From UBA1227 sp963629305 (lineage in GTDB: Bacteria > Bacillota > Clostridia > Oscillospirales > Acutalibacteraceae): a stretch of 5,007 nucleotides of DNA. The stretch is taken from assembly GCA_963629305.1 (NCBI GenBank), contig CAVGIJ010000040.1, positions 1 to 5,007 on the forward strand, written 5' to 3'. Shown in pieces: positions 1 to 4,340 of this stretch; the stretch's first letter is position 1, and each line of letters opens with the position of its first letter. Below the pieces are notes generated by a model. That model worked only from the letters and a program-made list of their open reading frames with translations. It was not told the DNA's origin and did not search any database. Position numbers and translations under genes: made by a program.

Positions 1-1400
1 AAATAAAATACAATAGGATTATCCGATTCCATATTTTCAGAATTAAATTCATTATCCAAAACCGGAATTCTCATTGATTTTGTGTATATAATAGTTTTTT
101 CGTCTAATTCGCAATTTTCACAAAAGCTTTCAATAAATTTTGACAGCAATACATCTCCATCATATTTTTCAGGTACAAAGACCAAAAGACCTTTAAAACT
201 TTTATTAAAATCGAAAAAAGTTTCTAAATATTTCCCAGCATTTGAATTTACAAACACAACATCCGTATCTTCAAAACCGGCCGCTTTAGAAAACATAATA
301 GGACTCGCAGAATCATAGTAATCAATGTATATTTTGTTGCCAACATCATTTGCTATTGAAATTGCACCGAAAACATCCTCACCATTCAGTTCATCAGGTT
401 GTATACTTATAAATTTTTTCCCGGACATTTCCGAATAGATTTTCATCGTCTTTACAAATTGAAAGCCGTGGCTTATTGATGAAAATGAAAGAACTATCAA
501 AATCATACCGATAAAAACCGAGAGCGTTTTCAGTATATATGAAGAATAAATCACACCGCTTCCGGCACATACTGATAAATCTTTTTTCACATTGACCTTC
601 AGCAAAGGCAAATAACAGATACTATTTAGAAAGTCTATAATTCCAATACAAATTACTGTTTCTTTTATGAACGGATAATTGCCATACAATAATTTGAACA
701 CAAAAAATAAAATCAGTGCAGTAACAGAACAGATTAATAAATCAGATATAATATTTTTAAGAACAATATAAATAAGATTTTCCCCGTGAATTGCCTTCAC
801 AGTTGATTCTTTTTTTTGAGATGTAACATCATATAATGTCAAAATCAAAAGAGTGACCCCAACTAATGACCAAATGACGGCAACTTTCTTTTCAGAACGA
901 ACCTCACTGTCATATTTGTTAAACTCTACTTTCACCCCATACTCTGACAAGTCACGATTCACATGCTTTATAAAATTTCGAGCTTCATCGGTTTCATTTA
1001 AAAAGAAAACCGAAACAAGATCATTTTCACTCTGAAAATTTTTTAAGTCCTTAAATTCAATTTTTTCTCCGGTATCCAAAACGGAATTGTATTTGCCACT
1101 TGAAATTTTGTATTTCTCCGTAAGAATATGCCGAACTTTTTCAGAAGAGTATATTTCCTTCTCATTTATAATATCCGACCTTGATTTTGAGTCGGAAACA
1201 AAGATATCAATATTTTCTTTTTCTGCTTTTTCCATTATGTACTTTGTAATATTTTCCGCAGGTACTTCCTCAGTACTACTAACAGTCGCAACGGGCCTTG
1301 TCCACATCACCTCATCAATATAGACAGAGGATTGTTCACAGCATAGGAAAAAGGCCAAAACAAAAAGTGTAACCTGTAGAAAGAACTTATTTCTCTTCAT
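1..1400 (-). CDS. Bacteriocin-associated integral membrane protein, DUF1430 type (3' end beyond window)
   Basis: The minus frame from the ATG at 1400 is open for 466 codons to the window edge, so the C-terminus is missing. Visible order: an N-terminal hydrophobic segment (residues about 4-21), an extracytoplasmic domain (about 23-170), then hydrophobic segments at about 172-191, 215-238, 244-267 and 288-309. A second soluble region runs from about 310 to the edge. After the second membrane segment comes KKESTVKAIHGEN, which resembles the FtsX/MacB-like permease motif. From family knowledge, DUF1430 proteins are multi-pass, longer than this, and encoded beside an ABC ATPase near bacteriocin genes, so more membrane segments should lie off the left edge. 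The start overlaps the ATPase stop (ATGA, 1397-1400), which implies translational coupling and one complex. It is probably the permease half; whether it exports a peptide or protects the producer cannot be told. The family call rests on layout and partner. Confidence 0.83.
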   Translation of the reverse strand, partial: MKRNKFFLQVTLFVLAFFLCCEQSSVYIDEVMWTRPVATVSSTEEVPAENITKYIMEKAEKENIDIFVSDSKSRSDIINEKEIYSSEKVRHILTEKYKISSGKYNSVLDTGEKIEFKDLKNFQSENDLVSVFFLNETDEARNFIKHVNRDLSEYGVKVEFNKYDSEVRSEKKVAVIWSLVGVTLLILTLYDVTSQKKESTVKAIHGENLIYIVLKNIISDLLICSVTALILFFVFKLLYGNYPFIKETVICIGIIDFLNSICYLPLLKVNVKKDLSVCAGSGVIYSSYILKTLSVFIGMILIVLSFSSISHGFQFVKTMKIYSEMSGKKFISIQPDELNGEDVFGAISIANDVGNKIYIDYYDSASPIMFSKAAGFEDTDVVFVNSNAGKYLETFFDFNKSFKGLLVFVPEKYDGDVLLSKFIESFCENCELDEKTIIYTKSMRIPVLDNEFNSENMESDNPIVFY

Positions 1401-2008
1401 TTTATGCCTATAACCTTTCTCCCGGATTGTTTTATTTTTTCATCATGTGTTACAAGGACAATCGTTTTTCCGTCTCTGTTCAGACCATCAAGCAAAGACA
1501 GCACTGACTCCGCATTGTTTTTATCGAGAGAACCTGTCGGTTCATCAGCCAAAATAATACTGCATTTTTTTATCAGAAGCCTGGCAAGGGCGATACGTTG
1601 TTGTTCTCCGCCCGACAATTCATAAACCACACTGTCAGACTTTTCACTTAATCCTACATATGATAAAGCTTCTTCAATCGAAACACCGGACAAAGCACTT
1701 TTTTTAAAAATACTTAGATTTTCACGGACTGTTTTATTTTCAATCAACCCGAAGTTTTGAAACAAAAAGCCATATACATGACGATACAAATCAAGTTGGT
1801 TTTTTTTGTTATATACATCCAATCCATTAACAATCACTTTTCCGTCATCGGGCTTTTCCAAACCACCAATTATATTTAAAAGTGTCGTCTTACCGCAGCC
1901 ACTGTCTCCGGAAAGGACTATGAATTCTCCGTCATCTATTTTTAAATTATAATTTTCAAAAATAACGTGATCGCCGAATTTTTTGCAAACATCTTTAAGT
2001 TCAATCAT
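1397..2008 (-). CDS. ABC transporter ATP-binding protein, lactococcin-972 transporter type
   Basis: This is a complete 203-residue nucleotide-binding subunit that should power the membrane protein encoded directly after it. Visible motifs: Walker A GDSGCGKT (34-41), Q-loop at Q84 in FLFQNFGLIEN, signature LSGGEQQR (131-138), Walker B IILADEP (151-157) with E156, D-loop SLD (160-162), and switch H188. No catalytic residue is missing. The LFQNFGLIENKTVRENL stretch is characteristic of ATPases in the putative lactococcin-972 bacteriocin export group, a branch of the MacB/LolD-like family. I chose the ATG at 2008 because GGAG at 2018-2021 lies 9 bases from it but only 3 bases from the in-frame ATG at 2014, which would add Met-Asp. 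The 4-bp ATGA overlap with the next gene indicates coupled translation. The ATPase function is very secure. The bacteriocin link is family knowledge plus context. Confidence 0.95.
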   Translation of the reverse strand: MIELKDVCKKFGDHVIFENYNLKIDDGEFIVLSGDSGCGKTTLLNIIGGLEKPDDGKVIVNGLDVYNKKNQLDLYRHVYGFLFQNFGLIENKTVRENLSIFKKSALSGVSIEEALSYVGLSEKSDSVVYELSGGEQQRIALARLLIKKCSIILADEPTGSLDKNNAESVLSLLDGLNRDGKTIVLVTHDEKIKQSGRKVIGIK

Positions 2009-2017
2009 ATCCATTTA

Positions 2018-2021
2018 CTCC
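2018..2021 (-). promoter_or_regulatory. Ribosome binding site (GGAG) of the ABC ATPase gene
   Basis: GGAG reads on the minus strand with 9 bases to the ATG at 2008 and 3 bases to the ATG at 2014. It therefore favours the shorter 203-residue product. Confidence 0.6.
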
Positions 2022-2039
2022 ATATGCATCAGATTCAAT

Positions 2040-2089
2040 GTATAAAACAGGGCTACACGACCATATAACGATATAATACATGTAGCCCC
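2040..2089 (-). terminator. Hairpin followed by a short U-rich run, between the paralogue gene and the ABC gene
   Basis: On the minus strand GGGCTACA (2081-2088) pairs perfectly with TGTAGCCC (2050-2057), plus one flanking G-U pair (2089/2049). The 23-base loop may fold further through a short TATA/TATA stem. Directly after it reads TGTTTTATA. The stem is much richer in G and C than its surroundings, which supports a real structure. The U run is interrupted and the loop is long, so partial termination, or a stabilising hairpin, is as likely as a full stop. If it works, it would lower transporter expression relative to the upstream secreted-protein genes. No convincing promoter was seen between it and the ABC start. 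Confidence 0.5.
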
Positions 2090-2119
2090 TCGCAACCTCA
2101 AAAAATCACTTATACTTAA

Positions 2120-2584
2120 TCAGCCCAATGCGTTACTCCAAAAGGCCTTTACTTCTGATATAGTTTCATAAACAATATCTTTATGAGATTCCAAAAACTC
2201 TCTTTCACTTTCAGGAGTCCAATCGGAAAGAACTTCAAGTGTATCCGGATCAATATCCGCTTGACACACACGTTCATATACATTCATGGAAGTTATTTGT
2301 TCGATACATACTTGCCACTCATAAGTTCCATTTTTCATTGGCCAAACGTATATATTGGCAAAATATTGAGGCTCATCCGTTTCAGAATCATATGGTCTTG
2401 ATTTGTTTGTACCTATATTTGTCTCGTACTCAAACACATTTGGAGTATTCATAAAGAATTCAACACCATTGTATGTGGCGCTTCTGCTTGTTCCGCCTTT
2501 ATCGTAATATTCATCTACCAAAGGCTTCCACATTTTATCATAATACGAATTCCACCTCAGGTACATTACAAAAAAATCAAACAT
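2120..2584 (-). CDS. Membrane-anchored paralogue of the 2663-3262 product; main frame, separated from its N-terminus by a frame break
   Basis: No known family was recognised. The frame encodes about 154 residues with a hydrophobic start (FFVMYLRW), then an extracytoplasmic-looking domain rich in Tyr and Trp. It aligns by eye with the preceding gene's product. Shared positions include RPY/KPY, a Y-x-W-Q-V strand (YEWQVCIEQ versus YTWQVSIDE), A-(D/E)-I-(D/N)-P-(D/K)-T-L-E, and a C-terminal acidic helix ending AFW/TFF. The listed ATG (2584) has no Shine-Dalgarno site and cuts a membrane anchor in half. The missing half is encoded from 2643 in another frame, and one extra T in the run at 2570-2576 would join the two into a 174-residue protein. 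The gene is therefore a recent pseudogene, a slippage-controlled gene, or a sequencing error. The domain's strand order faintly recalls PepSY-like modules, but I would not assign it. Its position in the operon suggests an accessory or immunity role (inference). Confidence 0.7.
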   Translation of the reverse strand: MFDFFVMYLRWNSYYDKMWKPLVDEYYDKGGTSRSATYNGVEFFMNTPNVFEYETNIGTNKSRPYDSETDEPQYFANIYVWPMKNGTYEWQVCIEQITSMNVYERVCQADIDPDTLEVLSDWTPESEREFLESHKDIVYETISEVKAFWSNALG

Positions 2585-2643
2585 ACTATAAGAACAAGTG
2601 CAATGATTACATATTTACTTTTTGAGTTACGTATCTTTTTCAT
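2566..2643 (-). pseudogene. Detached N-terminal signal-anchor fragment of the 2120-2584 gene
   Basis: From the ATG at 2643, which lies 19 bases after the stop of the preceding gene, a 25-codon frame runs to a TAA at 2566-2568. It encodes a basic start (MKKIRNSKSK) and then a hydrophobic stretch (YVIIALVLIVCLIF). This is exactly the kind of N-terminus the downstream frame lacks and its paralogue has. The frame ends just after a run of seven T; eight T would continue it into FFVMYLRW. No clear Shine-Dalgarno site precedes the ATG, so initiation may depend on ribosomes arriving from the upstream gene. The stop overlaps an ATG of the main frame (TAATG), which allows reinitiation as an alternative to a frameshift. 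Confidence 0.65.
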
Positions 2644-2662
2644 AATTACAATATATTAGGAA

Positions 2663-3262
2663 TTAATCAAAACACGGACTAAAAAAAGTTCGAAGATCTT
2701 TTATGGCTTCCTCTATTTCAGGTTTACATTCTTTAACGTAGTCAATAGAAGAATCTTCCGAATATAACACATCTGATATCTCCAATGTTTTCGGGTTTAT
2801 TTCAGCAACAAACACCTCAGCCTTTGATGTCCTGGAAATATTTTCATCAATCGACACCTGCCATGTATAATCACCTTTTTTATCTATAAAAACATGAATA
2901 TTCACTTCATATTGTCTATCGGTAGACTTATCGCTGTACGGCTTAGAAGTGCAGATGTATACTTGAGCTGAACGCTTAAATCCTTTCGAAATATCAACCG
3001 AATAAATTTTATCTAAATCTTCAGATGTAGTACACTTGTAATATTCATATTTTCCGGTATCCGCTTCACATGAATAACATGGTTCTGATGAACACTCCGC
3101 AACACTGATAATGTCCACGAAAGGACGTATTTCTTCATTATAAAATTTTCTCTTTTCTATGAACAAAATTAACAGTGTAATAAATATAGCTATAATGATT
3201 ACTGTAACGAATATCATCAACCGTCTAAAGCTTCGTCTTTTCAATAAATCCGAATGATTCAT
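2663..3262 (-). CDS. Single-pass membrane protein with Cys-rich extracytoplasmic domain (unknown family)
   Basis: The product has 199 residues. A basic N-terminus (KRRSFRR, 8-14) precedes one membrane segment (about 15-35), so the N-terminus should be inside and residues 36-199 outside. The outer part holds seven Cys (57, 62, 65, 77, 104, 179, 197), including CSSEPCYSC, which suggests disulfides or metal binding. A beta-rich core (about 99-162) carries YTWQVSID and AEINPKTLEI, followed by an acidic helix. The next gene encodes a paralogue with the same layout but without the Cys cluster. I chose the ATG at 3262 because AGAGGA (3272-3277) lies 9 bases upstream. The in-frame ATG at 3286 would overlap the previous gene and has no such site. 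The Shine-Dalgarno site overlaps the previous gene's TAG, which suggests coupling. No function is recognised. Immunity protein, receptor-like sensor or assembly factor are all possible. Confidence 0.85.
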   Translation of the reverse strand: MNHSDLLKRRSFRRLMIFVTVIIIAIFITLLILFIEKRKFYNEEIRPFVDIISVAECSSEPCYSCEADTGKYEYYKCTTSEDLDKIYSVDISKGFKRSAQVYICTSKPYSDKSTDRQYEVNIHVFIDKKGDYTWQVSIDENISRTSKAEVFVAEINPKTLEISDVLYSEDSSIDYVKECKPEIEEAIKDLRTFFSPCFD

Positions 3263-3271
3263 TTGGACACT

Positions 3272-3277
3272 TCCTCT
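3272..3277 (-). promoter_or_regulatory. Ribosome binding site AGAGGA overlapping the upstream stop codon
   Basis: AGAGGA on the minus strand lies 9 bases from the ATG at 3262. It overlaps the TAG stop (3276-3278) of the secreted-protein gene (TAGAGGA). It decides the start of the Cys-rich membrane protein and indicates tight translational linkage of the two genes. Confidence 0.75.
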
Positions 3278-3728
3278 ATAATGCATCTATGGTTATTGAC
3301 ATACCAAAAGTCACTTTAGGACCCTTAAAATTTGCACTTTTTTCTGCAGACATTTTACAATTTTCACTTTTACTATAATATAATGGATTAGAAGATCCAA
3401 CTCCGGTAGCTAAAGTCACAGTAATATTTGTTGTATGATCAGCAGTATAATTGGAAGTTCCATTCACATAAACCTTATCTGACAATAGAGATCTTTCCTC
3501 ATACCAATATTTCATAGTCCCAATTTGCATTTTTTGATCAGATGTAATGTAATAGTATACCTTTTTTGCTTTTTTACCCGAAAACGGGAAAGAAGTAACC
3601 TGTTCCGTTACTGCTCCCGTTCCAGAAGCCAAAAGAGAGACCATATCATCCTCCGTGGCAAATGCAGTTAATGTAAAGCTCAGCGAGAGAACCAAAGCAA
3701 GTACTAATGTCGAAATTTTTCTTTTCAT
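3276..3728 (-). CDS. Secreted protein with Sec signal peptide; candidate effector of the cluster (unknown family)
   Basis: The product has 150 residues. A classic Sec signal peptide has a basic MKRK start, a hydrophobic core (about 6-20) and a likely signal peptidase I site after AFA (24), leaving a mature protein of about 126 residues. The mature part contains a Lys/Tyr segment (GKKAKKVYYYIT, 51-62), Thr/Asn-rich beta-like stretches (about 88-110) and a single Cys (124), so it cannot form an internal disulfide. There is no cell-wall sorting motif and no leader typical of double-glycine bacteriocins. The ATG at 3728 has a strong GGAGG site at 3736-3740, 7 bases away. It lies just upstream of two membrane-anchored proteins and an ABC/DUF1430 pair, where a lactococcin-972-type peptide would be expected, but I do not see that family's pattern. 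Bacteriocin-like effector is an inference from context. A structural or adhesive secreted protein is possible. Confidence 0.85.
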   Translation of the reverse strand: MKRKISTLVLALVLSLSFTLTAFATEDDMVSLLASGTGAVTEQVTSFPFSGKKAKKVYYYITSDQKMQIGTMKYWYEERSLLSDKVYVNGTSNYTADHTTNITVTLATGVGSSNPLYYSKSENCKMSAEKSANFKGPKVTFGMSITIDAL

Positions 3729-3735
3729 AATTTTT

Positions 3736-3740
3736 CCTCC
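3736..3740 (-). promoter_or_regulatory. Strong ribosome binding site (GGAGG) of the secreted-protein gene
   Basis: GGAGG reads on the minus strand 7 bases before the ATG at 3728. It is the best Shine-Dalgarno match in the window. It begins 10 bases after the dyad at 3751-3772, close enough for RNA structure there to affect ribosome access. Confidence 0.75.
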
Positions 3741-3750
3741 ATTCGTAGTT

Positions 3751-3806
3751 CTTCACAACGCCATATGTGAAGTAATATTATTTACAAAAGAAAAGATAAA
3801 TGGCGT
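3751..3806 (-). promoter_or_regulatory. Structured leader: dyad with potential H-type pseudoknot upstream of the secreted-protein gene
   Basis: Read on the minus strand, CTTCACA (3766-3772) and TGTGAAG (3751-3757) form a 7-bp stem around an 8-base loop. Seven of the loop bases, ATGGCGT (3758-3764), are perfectly complementary to ACGCCAT at 3800-3806 further upstream. The order A-B-A'-B' is that of an H-type pseudoknot with a 27-base linker. The upstream arm also overlaps the stem of the terminator before it (3795-3802), so the two folds compete. Alternatively, the 22-bp dyad could be a protein operator on DNA. The pairings are seen directly; the regulatory role is inferred. Confidence 0.4.
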
Positions 3807-3842
3807 ACTATCCTTCCAATTGTACGTACCGAATCATTTATC
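3785..3842 (-). terminator. Rho-independent terminator-like hairpin after the first secreted-protein gene
   Basis: On the minus strand GATAAATG (3835-3842) pairs with CATTTATC (3795-3802), with an inner CGTAC/GTACG stem, and is followed at once by TTTTCTTTTG. The first arm includes the last codons and part of the TGA stop of the 3834-4244 gene. The outer stem is AT-rich, so efficiency may be modest and readthrough into the next gene is possible. I found no convincing -35/-10 pair between this hairpin and 3728, which leaves open how the downstream operon is started. Confidence 0.55.
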
Positions 3843-4244
3843 ATATCTGTAAAACGTAATACTTTCAGATTTCGAACCTACATATGCAGTTACAGTAGCT
3901 TTAAGTCTATATTCACCCCACGGAGATATTGCTTTTGATTTAGTGAATTTTCCTGCAGTTGAATTGTATGTTTCTTCCCATGTACCAACAGTTGAATACT
4001 CTCCGTCTTTTTTCTTTTGTAGTTCTAATTTAATATTAACTTTTGTAACGTTAGGAGTTCCGTTTATGCTAGCATACATATCACATGTGACTCCGGATGT
4101 CGAGAATGAACCGCTATATTTGTTTACATACATAGATAGTACTTCATATTGATTGTCACTGATAGATTTTGCATAACTAAATATTGACAAACAGTAAGAA
4201 AGCGCAATCGCAAGTAAAAGCGAAAAGATAATTTTTTTCTTCAT
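3834..4244 (-). CDS. Small secreted beta-rich protein with Sec signal peptide (unknown family)
   Basis: The product has 136 residues. The signal peptide has a basic MKKK start, a hydrophobic core (5-22) and a likely cleavage after SYA (25), leaving about 111 residues. Cys18 is inside the hydrophobic core without a lipobox, so a lipoprotein is unlikely. The mature part looks like one beta-sandwich: alternating hydrophobic strands, KVNIKLELQKKKDGEYSTV followed by GTWEE, then GEYRLKATVTAYVGSKSESI near the end. Small secreted proteins of this type (LQKK...W...G.YR.K) recur in Firmicutes as uncharacterised genes; that is recollection of a pattern, not a family assignment. I chose the ATG at 4244 because AAAGGTG (4254-4260) lies 9 bases upstream. 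A GTG at 4256 sits inside that site. A terminator-like hairpin follows, so it may be a separate unit from the operon after it. It could be a partner effector or a general surface protein. Confidence 0.83.
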   Translation of the reverse strand: MKKKIIFSLLLAIALSYCLSIFSYAKSISDNQYEVLSMYVNKYSGSFSTSGVTCDMYASINGTPNVTKVNIKLELQKKKDGEYSTVGTWEETYNSTAGKFTKSKAISPWGEYRLKATVTAYVGSKSESITFYRYDK

Positions 4245-4253
4245 AACTAATAA

Positions 4254-4260
4254 CACCTTT
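4254..4260 (-). promoter_or_regulatory. Ribosome binding site (AAAGGTG) of the small secreted protein gene
   Basis: AAAGGTG on the minus strand ends 9 bases before the ATG at 4244. It supports that start over the in-frame GTG at 4254-4256, which is part of the site itself. Confidence 0.6.
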
Positions 4261-4305
4261 TCATTTCTAAATTCAGAACATCAGCCCTGTAATAACTTAT
4301 TCAAC

Positions 4306-4330
4306 AAAAAATGTGTTATTGTGACATTTT
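4306..4330 (-). terminator. Weak AT-rich terminator after the DUF4367 gene
   Basis: AAAATGT (4324-4330 on the minus strand) pairs perfectly with ACATTTT (4308-4314) around a 9-base loop and is followed by two more T. It begins 10 bases after the TAA of the DUF4367 gene. The stem has only two G/C pairs, so it is a weak candidate, but its position right after a stop codon fits. The remaining bases up to 4260 show no convincing promoter. Confidence 0.4.
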
Positions 4331-4340
4331 ATGAAAAATT

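Noticed and set aside
82..1323. Plus-strand open frames at 82-318, 853-1035 and 1087-1323
   Set aside because: They lie inside the long, continuous minus-strand membrane-protein frame, lack ribosome binding sites and encode low-complexity sequence with no domain.
1335..1343. Lipobox at the Cys-Cys pair near residue 20 of the DUF1430 protein
   Set aside because: FFLCC lacks the small residue needed before the Cys; a membrane segment is the simpler reading.
1404..1625. Plus-strand open frame over the ABC ATPase gene
   Set aside because: It is antisense to the signature and Walker B region of a clearly functional ATPase, so it is a shadow.
2183..2454. Two overlapping plus-strand frames opposite the second paralogue
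   Set aside because: They are antisense to a frame with clear paralogue similarity and have no domain or start signal.
3263..3286. Upstream ATG at 3286 as start of the Cys-rich membrane protein
   Set aside because: It overlaps the previous gene and has no Shine-Dalgarno site, whereas AGAGGA is ideally placed for the ATG at 3262.
3276..3728. Calling this product a lactococcin-972 family bacteriocin
   Set aside because: Context fits, but length and composition do not show the family's Tyr/Ser/His-rich pattern, so the name would rest on neighbours alone.
3729..3833. Sigma-A promoter before the secreted-protein gene, using TAATAT or TATTAC as a -10
   Set aside because: No acceptable -35 element stands 16-18 bases upstream of either hexamer, so it cannot be supported in such AT-rich DNA.
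3655..4152. Plus-strand frames at 3655-3852 and 3943-4152
   Set aside because: They are antisense to the secreted-protein genes and cross the terminator region, with no coding evidence.
4191..4193. Lipoprotein signal at Cys18 of the small secreted protein
   Set aside because: The Cys lies in the hydrophobic core (LSYCLS) without a proper lipobox, and a normal signal peptidase I site follows at 25.
4261..4305. Promoter for the small secreted protein (TTGTTG or TTGAAT as -35)
   Set aside because: No TATAAT-like hexamer is found at the correct spacing.
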